A stretch of 64,000 nt of DNA from Oxalobacteraceae bacterium UBA6704 (GTDB taxonomy: Bacteria > Pseudomonadota > Gammaproteobacteria > Burkholderiales > Burkholderiaceae_D): the NCBI GenBank assembly GCA_002454505.1, contig DKJA01000130.1, positions 4,215-68,214 of the forward strand. Direction: 5' to 3'. Position 1 is the stretch's first letter, and each line of letters starts with the position of its first letter. The notes beneath the pieces were generated by a model. The model was not told where the DNA came from. It was given only the letters and a program-made list of their open reading frames with translations, and did no database searches. Below are positions 1 to 8,798 of the stretch, in pieces. Both the position numbers and the translations under genes were made by a program.

Positions 1-127
1 GCAGGCGATCGAGGCCATCGAAACGGCGGCCCGCACCGGCAAGATCGGTGACGGCAAGATTTTCGTATATAACCTGGAACAGGTCATTCGTATCCGTACC
101 GGGGAAACCGGCAACGACGCACTCTAA
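1..127 (+). CDS. glnK: Nitrogen regulatory protein P-II, C-terminal end (partial)
   Basis: Only the last 41 residues are present; the gene begins before the window and is read from base 2. The peptide contains AARTGKIGDGKIFV followed by a short tail ending in RTGETGNDAL, which is the C-terminal signature of P-II signal proteins (GlnB/GlnK). These trimers sense 2-oxoglutarate, ATP and uridylylation state, and GlnK binds and blocks the ammonium channel AmtB. It ends 11 bases before the amtB start, so the pair is the classic glnK-amtB operon, which supports GlnK over GlnB. Confidence 0.9.
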   Translation, partial: QAIEAIETAARTGKIGDGKIFVYNLEQVIRIRTGETGNDAL

Positions 128-138
128 GGGGAATCCTG

Positions 139-1689
139 ATGAAAAAAACTATAACGATGTGGCTGGCTGGGGCAGCCATGGCGGTGGCGGTCAGCGCCGC
201 GCCGGCATGGGCACAGGACGCAAAACCGGCCGACGCGCCGGCGGCCGCGACGGCGCCAGCCACCACCGAAGCGGCACCTGCCGCTGTTGCACCGGCTGCC
301 GCACCGGCTGCCGCTGAAGTTGCAACAACCGCTGCACCAGCTGCTGCGCCAGCAGCAGCACCAACGCCGCAAAAGGGCGATACCGCCTGGATGTTCACCG
401 CCACGCTGCTCGTCATCCTGATGACGATCCCCGGCCTGGCCCTGTTCTACGGCGGCCTGGTCCGCACGAAGAACATGCTGTCGGTGCTGATGCAGGTCTT
501 CACCATCTTCTCGCTGATCGTCGTGCTGTGGTGCGTGTACGGCTACTCGATCGCGTTCACGGAAGGCAACGCGTTCTTCGGTTCGTTCGGCCGCGCGCTG
601 CTGAACGGCATCTACGATCCCGTGGCCGGTACGTTCGCCTATGGCGCAACGTTCAGCAAGGGCGTCGTGATTCCGGAGTTCATCTTCGTCGCCTTCCAGG
701 GCACGTTCGCCGCCATCACCTGCGGCCTGATCGTCGGTGCGTTTGCCGAGCGGGCGAAGTTCTCCGCCGTGCTGGCCTTCATCGTCATCTGGTTCACGTT
801 CGCCTACCTGCCGATGGCGCACATGGTCTGGTTCTGGACCGGCCCTGACGCGATCACCGACGCGGCATCGGTCGGCACCGAAGCCGCCAAGGCCGGCTTC
901 ATTTACCAGAAAGGCGCGCTGGACTTCGCCGGCGGCACCGTGGTGCACATCAATGCGGCCGTGGCCGGCATCGTGGGCGCCTACATGATCGGCAAACGCG
1001 TCGGCTACGGCCGCGAATCGATGGCGCCGCACTCGCTGACGCTGACGATGGTCGGTGCCTCGCTGCTGTGGGTGGGCTGGTTCGGCTTCAACGCCGGCTC
1101 CGCGCTGGAAGCAGGCGACGTGGCCGCACTGGCCTTCATCAACACGCTGCTGGCAACCGCCGCTGCAACGATCTCGTGGGTGTTCGCCGAGTGGATCGTC
1201 AAGGGCAAGCCATCGATGCTGGGTGCCGCATCCGGCGCGGTGGCCGGTCTGGTGGCCATCACGCCGGCAGCCGGCTTCGTCGGCCCGATGGGCGGCCTCG
1301 TCATCGGCCTGCTGGCCGGCGTGGTCTGCCTGTGGGGCGTAACGGGCCTGAAACGCCTGCTGGGCGCCGACGACTCGCTGGACGTGTTCGGCGTGCACGG
1401 CGTCGGCGGCATCCTGGGCGCGGTGCTGACGGGCGTGTTCGCTTCGCCATCGCTGGGCGGCCAGGGCATCTGGGACTACGTGGCCAACAAGGGTTCGCCG
1501 GACTTCTCGATCGGCGGCCAGGTCATCACCCAGCTGACGGGCGTGGGCATCACGATCCTGTGGTCGGGCATCGTTTCCATCGTTGCCTACAAGCTGGTCG
1601 ACATCGTCATCGGCCTGCGCGTGCCGGAAGAGCAGGAGCGCGAAGGCCTGGACATCACCAGCCACGGCGAATCCGCTTACCACGCATAA
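139..1689 (+). CDS. amtB: Ammonium transporter AmtB with extended Ala/Pro-rich N-terminus
   Basis: 516-residue inner-membrane ammonium channel. A signal peptide (residues 1 to about 25, ending APAWAQ) is followed by an Ala/Pro/Thr-rich stretch to about residue 75, then the Amt core with about eleven membrane segments. The paired pore histidines are H270 (GGTVVHINA) and H420 (FGVHGVGG), 150 residues apart as in E. coli AmtB (168/318). The start has a purine-rich ribosome site (AAGGGGAA) and lies just after glnK. Compared with E. coli the protein carries roughly 80 additional residues before the core, presumably periplasmic or cleaved. A terminator follows. Regulation by nitrogen through NtrC and GlnK is expected from the family, but the promoter lies outside the window. 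Confidence 0.96.
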   Translation: MKKTITMWLAGAAMAVAVSAAPAWAQDAKPADAPAAATAPATTEAAPAAVAPAAAPAAAEVATTAAPAAAPAAAPTPQKGDTAWMFTATLLVILMTIPGLALFYGGLVRTKNMLSVLMQVFTIFSLIVVLWCVYGYSIAFTEGNAFFGSFGRALLNGIYDPVAGTFAYGATFSKGVVIPEFIFVAFQGTFAAITCGLIVGAFAERAKFSAVLAFIVIWFTFAYLPMAHMVWFWTGPDAITDAASVGTEAAKAGFIYQKGALDFAGGTVVHINAAVAGIVGAYMIGKRVGYGRESMAPHSLTLTMVGASLLWVGWFGFNAGSALEAGDVAALAFINTLLATAAATISWVFAEWIVKGKPSMLGAASGAVAGLVAITPAAGFVGPMGGLVIGLLAGVVCLWGVTGLKRLLGADDSLDVFGVHGVGGILGAVLTGVFASPSLGGQGIWDYVANKGSPDFSIGGQVITQLTGVGITILWSGIVSIVAYKLVDIVIGLRVPEEQEREGLDITSHGESAYHA

Positions 1690-1705
1690 TCGCGTCGATT
1701 GTGGT

Positions 1706-1733
1706 CAAAAAGCGCCCCGCGGGGCGCTTTTTT
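1706..1733 (+). terminator. Rho-independent terminator after glnK-amtB
   Basis: AAAGCGCCCC and GGGGCGCTTT form a perfect GC-rich stem with a very short loop, followed by a T run. It sits 16 bases after the amtB stop and closes the operon before gshA. Confidence 0.9.
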
Positions 1734-1828
1734 GCTTACGCAACCTTTAAAATGACGGTCTTGCCCCGATTTGGTGAGTTCGTAATTCACCCGCAGGGTG
1801 CGTTCTATCGTATACAAGGAAGCAAAGC

Positions 1829-3127
1829 ATGGTTCCCCACCTCGTGACGGCCCAGACCGGACCGCTGCTCGACCTCGAAGAAAAAATCCTCGCCGCGACG
1901 CCCGCCATCGAGCGCTGGTTCCGGCTGGAATGGCAAGAGCACACGCCGCCGTTCTACTGCTCGGTGGACCTGCGCAACGCCGGCTACAAACTGTCGCCGG
2001 TGGACACCAACCTGTTCCCTGGCGGTTTCCACTACCTGGCCACCGAAATGCTGCCGCTGTCGGTGCAGGCCGCGATGGCCGCGATCGACAAGTATTGCCC
2101 CGATGCGCGCAACCTGCTGCTGATCCCGGAAACGCGCAACCGCCACCCGACCTACCTGGAAAACGTGGCGCGCCTGATGCAGATCTTCCGCCAGACGGGC
2201 CTGCACGTGCGCCTCGGCACGCTGAATCCCGAGATCACGCAGCCGACGCCGCTGGCCCTGCCGGACGGCAATATGCTCGTCATCGAGCCGCTGGAGCGTT
2301 CGGCCAACGGCCGCCGGCTGGGGCTGAAGGATTTCGATCCGTGCACGATCCTGCTGAACAACGACCTGTCGGCCGGCATTCCCGACATCCTGCAAAACAT
2401 CCACGAGCAGAGCCTGCTGCCACCACTGCACGCGGGCTGGGCCATGCGCCGCAAGCACAACCACTTCACCGCGTACGATGAAGTGGCGAAGAAATTCGGC
2501 AAGCTGATCGGCGTCGATCCGTGGATGGTCAACCCTTTCCACGCCAAATGCGGCGAAGTGGACCTGCAGAGCGGCGAAGGCCAGGATTGCCTGGCAAGCA
2601 ACGTCGACGCGGTGCTGGCCAAGATCCGCAAGAAATACAAGGAATACGGCATCAAGGAAAAGCCGTTCGTCATCATCAAGCCCGATGCGGGCACCTACGG
2701 CAACGGCATCATCAGCATCCGCGATGCGGCCGAGCTGAAGGACCTGTCGCCGGCGCAGCGTGAAAAGATGTCGGTGGTGAAAGATGGCAAGATCGTCAGC
2801 GACCTGAACATCCAGGAAGGCGTGCCCACGTTCGAAAGCATCAAGGATGCCGTCGCCGAGCCGGTGGTGTACATGATCGACCGCTACGTCGTCGGCGGTT
2901 TCTACCGCGTGCACGCGGAGCGGGGCGTCGACCAGAACCTGAACGCACCCGGCTCGCAGTTCGTGCCGCTGGCGTTTGCCCAGCAGCACGCGATCCCCGA
3001 CCTGAAGGCCAAACCGGGCACGGCCGCACCGAACCGCTTCTACGTGTACGGCGTGGTGGCGCGGCTGGCGCTGCTGGCGGCTTCGCTGGAAATGGAGCGC
3101 ACGGATCCGAACCCGGAAGTCTACTGA
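1829..3127 (+). CDS. gshA: Glutamate--cysteine ligase (proteobacterial GshA type)
   Basis: 432 residues, the usual length of the betaproteobacterial glutamate-cysteine ligase family (PF08886), which is distinct from the E. coli GshA family. It makes gamma-glutamylcysteine, the first step of glutathione synthesis, in the cytoplasm. Recognisable stretches include NLFPGGFHYLATEM near residue 55, the HNHFTAYDEVAKKFG region and an FVIIKPDAGTYGNG nucleotide-binding-like segment near residue 285. The ATG is preceded by AAGGAAG. gshB follows after 91 bases on the same strand, so both steps of glutathione synthesis are encoded together. Confidence 0.93.
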   Translation: MVPHLVTAQTGPLLDLEEKILAATPAIERWFRLEWQEHTPPFYCSVDLRNAGYKLSPVDTNLFPGGFHYLATEMLPLSVQAAMAAIDKYCPDARNLLLIPETRNRHPTYLENVARLMQIFRQTGLHVRLGTLNPEITQPTPLALPDGNMLVIEPLERSANGRRLGLKDFDPCTILLNNDLSAGIPDILQNIHEQSLLPPLHAGWAMRRKHNHFTAYDEVAKKFGKLIGVDPWMVNPFHAKCGEVDLQSGEGQDCLASNVDAVLAKIRKKYKEYGIKEKPFVIIKPDAGTYGNGIISIRDAAELKDLSPAQREKMSVVKDGKIVSDLNIQEGVPTFESIKDAVAEPVVYMIDRYVVGGFYRVHAERGVDQNLNAPGSQFVPLAFAQQHAIPDLKAKPGTAAPNRFYVYGVVARLALLAASLEMERTDPNPEVY

Positions 3128-3218
3128 ACCTTGTATCGAACCCTGTACTGACGGGGCGGGAACCATGCCGGCGGGGAAACTCGGCTAAAATCAGCCATTA
3201 CCCAGAATGGATGCGCCA

Positions 3219-4169
3219 ATGAAAATCGCTTTCCTCGCCGACCCGCTGTCGACGTTCAAGATCTACAAGGATTCCACCTACGCCATGATGGCCGAGGCCG
3301 CCAAACGGGGCCACGAGGTGTATGCCTTCCAGCAGCGCCACATGTCGCTCGAGAACGGTATCGTGCGCGCCAGCGTGGCCCGCATCACGCTGACCGGCGG
3401 CGGCCAGGACCACTGGTACGACGCCGCGCCGGCGGAAGACGTGGCGCTGTCGGTCTTCGACGCGATCCTGGAACGCAAGGACCCGCCGTTCAACATGGAA
3501 TACGTGTACGGCACCTACCTGCTGCAGCTGGCCGAGCAGCAGGGCACGAAAGTGTTCAACAGCCCGCAGGCGATCCGCGACCACAACGAGAAATTGGCGA
3601 TCGCCCAATTCTCGCAGTTCACGTCGCCGACGATCGTCACGTCCGACGAAGCGCGCCTGCGCGCCTTCCACGCCGAACATGGCGACGTCATCTTCAAGCC
3701 GCTGGACGGCATGGGCGGCACGGGCATCTTCCGCGTCAAGGCCGATGCATTGAACCTGGGCGCGATCATCGAGACGCTGTCCGAAAACGGCCGCCAGACG
3801 ATCATGGCGCAGCGCTACATCCCCGAGATCGTCAAGGGCGACAAGCGCATCCTCGTCATCGGCGGCAAGCCGGTGCCGTTCTCGCTGGCCCGCATCCCGC
3901 AGGGCACGGAAGTGCGCGGCAACCTGGCGGCCGGCGGCATCGGCGTCGCCCAGCCGCTGACGGCGCGCGATATCGAGATTGCCGAAGCGATCGGCCCGGT
4001 ACTGGCGGCGCGCGGCCTGTTGCTGGTAGGATTGGATGTGATCGGCGATTACCTGACCGAGGTAAACGTCACCAGCCCGACCTGCTTCCAGGAGATCACG
4101 GAGCAGTCCGGCTTCCAGGTTGCCGCCATGTTCATCGATGCGCTCGAAGCGCAGGTGCAGACGGCATGA
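3219..4169 (+). CDS. gshB: Glutathione synthetase
   Basis: 316-residue ATP-grasp enzyme that joins glycine to gamma-glutamylcysteine. The protein starts MKIAFLADPLSTFKIYKDST, the conserved N-terminus of GshB. Later landmarks are DVIFKPLDGMGGTG (ATP-binding loop) and DYLTEVNVTSPTCFQEI (metal and substrate binding near the C-terminus). An in-frame ATG at 3207 would add four residues (MDAP). I prefer 3219 because it gives the family's usual start, although neither has a strong ribosome site. It follows gshA and is 22 bases upstream of the PTS EIIA gene. Confidence 0.94.
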   Translation: MKIAFLADPLSTFKIYKDSTYAMMAEAAKRGHEVYAFQQRHMSLENGIVRASVARITLTGGGQDHWYDAAPAEDVALSVFDAILERKDPPFNMEYVYGTYLLQLAEQQGTKVFNSPQAIRDHNEKLAIAQFSQFTSPTIVTSDEARLRAFHAEHGDVIFKPLDGMGGTGIFRVKADALNLGAIIETLSENGRQTIMAQRYIPEIVKGDKRILVIGGKPVPFSLARIPQGTEVRGNLAAGGIGVAQPLTARDIEIAEAIGPVLAARGLLLVGLDVIGDYLTEVNVTSPTCFQEITEQSGFQVAAMFIDALEAQVQTA

Positions 4170-4191
4170 AGAGAGGACCGCAAGGACCGAT

Positions 4192-4593
4192 ATGGTTGGC
4201 ATTTTATTGATGACTCACGCCCCGCTGGGCGCAGCGTTCCTCGCCGCGGTGGCCCACGTTTTCCGCGGCAAGGTGGAGCACCTGGAAGCGATCGACGTGG
4301 TGGCGGACCAGGACCTGGCGGAAGTGCAGAAGCTGGCGGCCGCGGCGATCTGCCGTCTCGACGCCGGCGCCGGCGTGCTCGTGATGACGGACGTGAAAGG
4401 CGGCACGCCTGCCAACTGCTGCAACAAGCTGGCCGACGCGGGTCACGTGGAAGTCATCGCCGGCATCAGCCTGCCGATGCTGCTGCGGGCGATCACCTAC
4501 CGCACCGACACGCTGGACGTCGTGGTGGAGATGGCGCTGGCCGGCGGGCAGAGCGGGGCGGTGCGGGTGGACAACCGCATCCGCGTCACATAG
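4192..4593 (+). CDS. PTS sugar transporter subunit IIA, mannose/fructose type
   Basis: 133-residue EIIA-Man family protein. The phosphorylated histidine is H9 in LLMTHAPLG, and VLVMTDVKGGTPANCC is the second family motif. It accepts phosphate from HPr, encoded immediately downstream. No EIIB, IIC or IID gene is nearby, so as in many betaproteobacteria this probably serves signalling and regulation rather than sugar uptake. The start at 4192 is chosen because the upstream in-frame extension runs through the end of gshB and shows no family similarity. It begins 22 bases after gshB. Confidence 0.9.
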   Translation: MVGILLMTHAPLGAAFLAAVAHVFRGKVEHLEAIDVVADQDLAEVQKLAAAAICRLDAGAGVLVMTDVKGGTPANCCNKLADAGHVEVIAGISLPMLLRAITYRTDTLDVVVEMALAGGQSGAVRVDNRIRVT

Positions 4594-4671
4594 CAGTCAA
4601 TACGAAATTCGTTCAGGACGCGGCCGGTCGGCCGTGATTGCAGTGCGCTTCAGACGACACACGACAACAAC

Positions 4672-4941
4672 ATGATTCAGCAAGAACTTGAAATTATCAA
4701 TAAATTGGGCCTGCACGCACGCGCCTCGGCCAAGTTCACGCAGCTGGCGGCCCGCTTCCAGAGCGAAGTCTGGCTGGCCCGCAACGGCCGCCGCATCAAT
4801 GCAAAATCCATCATGGGCGTCATGATGCTGGCCGCCGGAAAAGGCGCCAAGGTCACGCTGGAAGCGGACGGCGCCGACGAACAGGAAGCGATTACCGCAC
4901 TGTCCGCCCTCGTCAACGACAAGTTCGGCGAAGGCGAGTAA
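4672..4941 (+). CDS. ptsH: Phosphocarrier protein HPr
   Basis: 89-residue cytoplasmic phosphocarrier between enzyme I and EIIA. The catalytic histidine is H15 in LGLHARASAKF, and the regulatory serine is S46 in AKSIMGVMML, the site phosphorylated by HPr kinase where that enzyme exists. Length and both motifs are standard. It lies between the EIIA gene (78 bases upstream) and ptsI (45 bases downstream), forming an EIIA-HPr-EI cassette. Confidence 0.96.
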   Translation: MIQQELEIINKLGLHARASAKFTQLAARFQSEVWLARNGRRINAKSIMGVMMLAAGKGAKVTLEADGADEQEAITALSALVNDKFGEGE

Positions 4942-4986
4942 ATGCCGTTTGACCGCAGCCGACCACCTTTCCCCGCAGGAGCCCAG

Positions 4987-6753
4987 ATGGCCTCGTTCAC
5001 GCTGCACGGCATCCCGGTCTCGCGCGGTATCGCCATCGGCCGCGCCCACCTGCTGGCGCCGGCCGCACTGGACGTCAAGCACTACCTGGTGGCCGAGGAA
5101 CACGTGGAAGCGGAAGTGCTGCGGCTGCAGACGGCACTGGCCACCGTGCACCGCGAGCTGCAGACGCTATGGAACGAGCTGCCGAAGGACGCACCCACGG
5201 AGCTGGGCGCGTTCATCGACGTGCATGCGCTGATCCTGTCCGACCCGATGATTTCCGAGGCGCCGCTGGACATCATCCGCAGCCGCCACTACAACGCCGA
5301 ATGGGCTCTCGTCACGCAGATCGAGGAACTGTCGGCGCAGTTCGACGAGATCGAGGATACCTACCTGCGCGAGCGCAAGGTGGACATCCAGCAGGTCGCC
5401 GAGCGCGTGCTGAAGAAGCTGATGGGCAGCGAGCCGCTGGCCGCGGCCCGTCCGGCCACCCTCGATGCGGACGACGATGAAGTGATGGCGCAGATGGTCG
5501 TCGTCGCGCACGACATCTCGCCGGCCGACATGCTGAAGTTCCGCGACCGCTCGTTCATCGGCTTCGTCACCGACGTGGGCGGCCAGAACTCGCACACGGC
5601 GATCGTCGCGCGCAGCCTGGACATTCCGGCCGCCGTCGGCGTCGCGCAGGCATCCACGCTGATCGAACAGGACGACTGGGTGATCATCGACGGCGATGCC
5701 GGCGTTGTCATCGTCAGCCCCAGCCCGCTGGTGCTGCAGCAGTACCGCGACCGCCAGCTGGCCGCGCAGCGGGCCCGCAAGAAGCTGTCGAAACTTAAAA
5801 AAACGCCGGCCGTCACGCAGGATGGCACGGCCGTCACGCTGCTGGCGAACATCGAGCTGCCGGACGACTGCGGCCCCGCGCTGGAAGCGGGCGCCAATGG
5901 CGTCGGCCTGTTCCGCTCCGAATTCCTGTTCATGGGCCGCGCCGCCGACATGCCGTCCGAGGACGAGCAGTTCGAGCAGTACAAGCGCGCCGTCACGGCG
6001 ATGAAGGGCCGGCCGGTGGTGATCCGCACGCTGGACATCGGCGCCGACAAGCCGCTCGACCCCACCGAGCACACGGCGCTCAATCCGGCGCTGGGCCTGC
6101 GGGCGATCCGCTACTGCCTGTCGGAGCCGCAGCTGTTCCTGACGCAGCTGCGCGCGATCCTGCGCGCGTCGGCGTTCGGCAAGCTGCGCATCCTGATCCC
6201 GATGATGGCGCACGCCCACGAGATCGACCAGACGCTGGCGATGATCGAGCTGGCCAAGGCCGAGCTGCGCGAGGCGAACGTCAAGTTCGATGCGGTCGTC
6301 GACGTGGGCGCGATGATCGAGATCCCGGCCGCCGCGCTGGCGCTGCCGATGTTCGTCCGCAAGCTGGACTTCCTGTCGATCGGCACCAATGACCTGATCC
6401 AGTACACGCTGGCGATCGACCGGGTTGATTATGAGGTGGCGCACCTTTACAATCCCCTCCATCCCGCCGTGCTGCAACTGATTGCGATGACCATAGCCGC
6501 CGGCCACAAGGCCGGTATCGACGTTGCCGTGTGCGGCGAGATGGCCGGCGACGTGAAGCTGACCCGCCTGCTGCTGGGCATGGGCCTGCGCGAGTTTTCG
6601 ATGCATCCCGCGCAGCTGCTGTCCGTCAAGCAGGAAATCCTCAACAGCGACATGAACCTGATCCTGCCGCAGACGCGCAAGATCATGCGGTCGATGGACC
6701 CCGACGTCATCGCGGATGCCGTCGCGGCCCTGCACGCCACACCGCCGCTGTAG
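4987..6753 (+). CDS. ptsI: Phosphoenolpyruvate--protein phosphotransferase (enzyme I)
   Basis: 588-residue cytoplasmic enzyme I, which takes phosphate from PEP and passes it to HPr. The phosphohistidine is H203 in GGQNSHTAIVARS. The PEP-binding C-terminal barrel shows GLFRSEFLFM, LDIGADKPL, IGTNDLIQYTLAIDR and VCGEMAGD. An in-frame ATG at 4942, abutting the ptsH stop, would add 15 residues. The ATG at 4987 is preferred because CAGGAG stands eight bases upstream and MASFTLHGIPVSRGIAIG is the normal N-terminus. It ends the PTS cassette. Confidence 0.96.
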   Translation: MASFTLHGIPVSRGIAIGRAHLLAPAALDVKHYLVAEEHVEAEVLRLQTALATVHRELQTLWNELPKDAPTELGAFIDVHALILSDPMISEAPLDIIRSRHYNAEWALVTQIEELSAQFDEIEDTYLRERKVDIQQVAERVLKKLMGSEPLAAARPATLDADDDEVMAQMVVVAHDISPADMLKFRDRSFIGFVTDVGGQNSHTAIVARSLDIPAAVGVAQASTLIEQDDWVIIDGDAGVVIVSPSPLVLQQYRDRQLAAQRARKKLSKLKKTPAVTQDGTAVTLLANIELPDDCGPALEAGANGVGLFRSEFLFMGRAADMPSEDEQFEQYKRAVTAMKGRPVVIRTLDIGADKPLDPTEHTALNPALGLRAIRYCLSEPQLFLTQLRAILRASAFGKLRILIPMMAHAHEIDQTLAMIELAKAELREANVKFDAVVDVGAMIEIPAAALALPMFVRKLDFLSIGTNDLIQYTLAIDRVDYEVAHLYNPLHPAVLQLIAMTIAAGHKAGIDVAVCGEMAGDVKLTRLLLGMGLREFSMHPAQLLSVKQEILNSDMNLILPQTRKIMRSMDPDVIADAVAALHATPPL

Positions 6754-6772
6754 GAACAGCAAGCAGCAACCG

Positions 6773-6796
6773 GCGGCGCCCCCATTCGGGCGCCGC
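6773..6796 (+). terminator. GC-rich hairpin after ptsI, possible terminator
   Basis: GCGGCGCCC and GGGCGCCGC form a perfect 9-bp stem with a 6-base loop, 20 bases after the ptsI stop. Only TTCC follows rather than a real T run, so termination may be weak. Confidence 0.5.
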
Positions 6797-6836
6797 TTCC
6801 ATGACTGGCCCGCGGGGCCTTCTTTGATCAACGAAC

Positions 6837-7997
6837 ATGATAGGCATCGTCCACCCGCAAACGATGGCGTTTGCGGAACCCCTGCCGCTGCAAAGCGGCG
6901 CATCGCTGCGTGACTACACGCTGATGTATGAAACCTACGGCACGCTCAATGCTGACAAGTCCAATGCGGTGCTGATCTGCCACGCGCTGAACGCTTCCCA
7001 CCACGTGGCCGGCTGGTATGCCGACGACCCGAAGAACGTGGGCTGGTGGGACAATATGGTCGGTCCCGGCAAGCCCGTCGACACCGACCGCTTCTTCGTC
7101 ATCGGCGTCAACAACCTGGGCTCGTGCTTCGGCTCGACGGGCCCGATGCACACCAATCCCGCCACCGGCAAGCCTTACGGCGCCGCGTTCCCCGTCGTCA
7201 CGGTGGAAGACTGGGTGCTGGCGCAGGCGCGCCTGGCCGACGCACTGGGCATCGCGCAGTTCGCCGCCGTGATGGGCGGCTCGCTGGGCGGCATGCAGGC
7301 GCTCGCCTGGAGCATCATGTACCCGGACCGGCTGCGCCACTGCGTGGTGATCGCGTCCACGCCGAAGCTGTCGGCGCAGAACATCGCCTTCAACGACGTG
7401 GCCCGCACGGCGATCCTGACCGACCCCGATTACCGCGGCGGCGACTTCTACGAGCACAAGGTGGTGCCGAAGAACGGCCTGAAGGTGGCCCGCATGATCG
7501 GCCACATCACCTACCTGTCCGACGACGACATGGCGGAAAAATTCGGCCGCAAGCTGCGCGCCATCGCCGGGAGCGACGGCGCGTCGACCAACGGCTACAA
7601 GTTCGGCTTCGGCATCGACTTCGAGATCGAATCCTACCTGCGCTACCAGGGCGACAAGTTCTCCGAGTACTTCGATGCGAACACCTACCTGCTGATCACC
7701 AAGGCGCTCGACTACTTCGATCCGGCGCGCGTGCACGACGGCGACCTGGCCCGCGCGCTGGCACACACGAAGGCCAAGTTCTTCCTTGCCTCGTTCACCA
7801 CCGACTGGCGCTTCTCGCCCGAGCGCTCGCGCGAGATCGTGCAGGCGCTGCTGGCCAACCGCCGCGAAGTGACCTACGCGGAGATCGATGCGCCGCACGG
7901 CCACGATGCCTTCCTGCTGGAGGATCCGAAATACATGAGCATGGTGCGCGCCTACTACGACGGCATGTGGCAAGAACTGACGGAGGTGCGCGCATGA
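6837..7997 (+). CDS. metX: Homoserine O-acyltransferase MetX
   Basis: 386-residue alpha/beta-hydrolase-fold acyltransferase that activates homoserine for methionine synthesis. The triad is visible as S149 in GGSLGGMQA, D323 in TTDWRF and H356 in PHGHDAF. MetX enzymes use either acetyl-CoA or succinyl-CoA and many proteobacterial members are succinyltransferases; I cannot decide from reading alone. It overlaps metW by four bases (ATGA), the usual translationally coupled pair in betaproteobacteria. Confidence 0.94.
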   Translation: MIGIVHPQTMAFAEPLPLQSGASLRDYTLMYETYGTLNADKSNAVLICHALNASHHVAGWYADDPKNVGWWDNMVGPGKPVDTDRFFVIGVNNLGSCFGSTGPMHTNPATGKPYGAAFPVVTVEDWVLAQARLADALGIAQFAAVMGGSLGGMQALAWSIMYPDRLRHCVVIASTPKLSAQNIAFNDVARTAILTDPDYRGGDFYEHKVVPKNGLKVARMIGHITYLSDDDMAEKFGRKLRAIAGSDGASTNGYKFGFGIDFEIESYLRYQGDKFSEYFDANTYLLITKALDYFDPARVHDGDLARALAHTKAKFFLASFTTDWRFSPERSREIVQALLANRREVTYAEIDAPHGHDAFLLEDPKYMSMVRAYYDGMWQELTEVRA

Positions 7998-8611
7998 CGT
8001 TCGACGACCTGAAAGGTGCCCGGCCCGACCTGGCGTTCATCGCCCACTGGATCCAGCCCGGCACGCACGTGCTGGACGTGGGTTGCGGCGACGGCGTGAT
8101 GATGGATTACCTTTATTCCGACAAGCGCTGCACCGGCTACGGCCTGGAACTGGCGGACGACAAGGTCCTGGAAAGCACGCAGCGCGGCGTGCGCGTGATC
8201 CAGCAGGACTTCGAGAAGGGCCTCGGCATCTTCGGCGACAACTCGTTCGACACGGTGCTGTGCCTGTCGTCGCTGCAGATGATGCAGCACGTCGAGGACC
8301 TGCTGCGCGACATCGTCCGCGTCGGTGCCGAAGCGATCGTGTCGTTCCCGAACTTCGCTTACTGGCCGCACCGCGTGGCGCTGCTGCGCGGCCGCATGCC
8401 CGTGTCGAAGACGCTGCCGTACCAGTGGTACGACACGCCGAACGTGCGCTGCGCCACGATCGAGGACTTCCGCGAACTGGCCGACGAAGTGGGTCTCGAG
8501 GTGATCGAATACGTGGCGCTGGCGGAAGGGAAGATCGTCAACTTCCTGCCGAACCTGCGGGGCGAGCTGGCCGTGTTCAGGCTGCGGAAGAAGAACGGCT
8601 ATAAAGCCTAG
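7994..8611 (+). CDS. metW: Methionine biosynthesis protein MetW
   Basis: 205-residue class I methyltransferase-fold protein. The SAM-binding glycine motif VLDVGCGDGVMMDYL is near the N-terminus, and the family segments LQMMQHVEDLLRD and SFPNFAYWPHRVALLRGRMP are present. MetW is encoded with MetX and is thought to support its activity in proteobacteria. The start overlaps the metX stop (ATGA). A palindromic repeat pair begins 15 bases after its stop. Confidence 0.93.
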   Translation: MTFDDLKGARPDLAFIAHWIQPGTHVLDVGCGDGVMMDYLYSDKRCTGYGLELADDKVLESTQRGVRVIQQDFEKGLGIFGDNSFDTVLCLSSLQMMQHVEDLLRDIVRVGAEAIVSFPNFAYWPHRVALLRGRMPVSKTLPYQWYDTPNVRCATIEDFRELADEVGLEVIEYVALAEGKIVNFLPNLRGELAVFRLRKKNGYKA

Positions 8612-8626
8612 TCGTTGGCGACTGCT

Positions 8627-8728
8627 GGGGACCGTCCCTGCAAGGGACTGTCCCCGGGGTTGTATTTGATTTTCGTAGCTCACCGACAAAGGCAACCCCG
8701 GGGACAGTCCCCTGCGGGGACGGTCCCC
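8627..8728. repeat. Inverted pair of GGGACnGTCCC palindromic repeats (BIME-like)
   Basis: Two copies of one roughly 36-base unit face each other across a 30-base AT-richer spacer. Each unit holds two 11-base palindromes of the type GGGACAGTCCC separated by about five bases (TGCA core), and the inner edge ends in CAACCCC or its complement. The whole region could fold into a long hairpin. The same unit recurs at 14600, 19356, 25468, 39488, 46818, 53458 and 60225. It lies between metW and the M48 protease gene. It resembles REP/BIME elements in layout; no mobilising gene is present here. Confidence 0.85.
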
Positions 8729-8798
8729 AAACCTATGCTATCGTGTGGCGCGCCACCGTGAAATTTGCCAGAATGTCATGGCTGCCCGGATCCGACCC

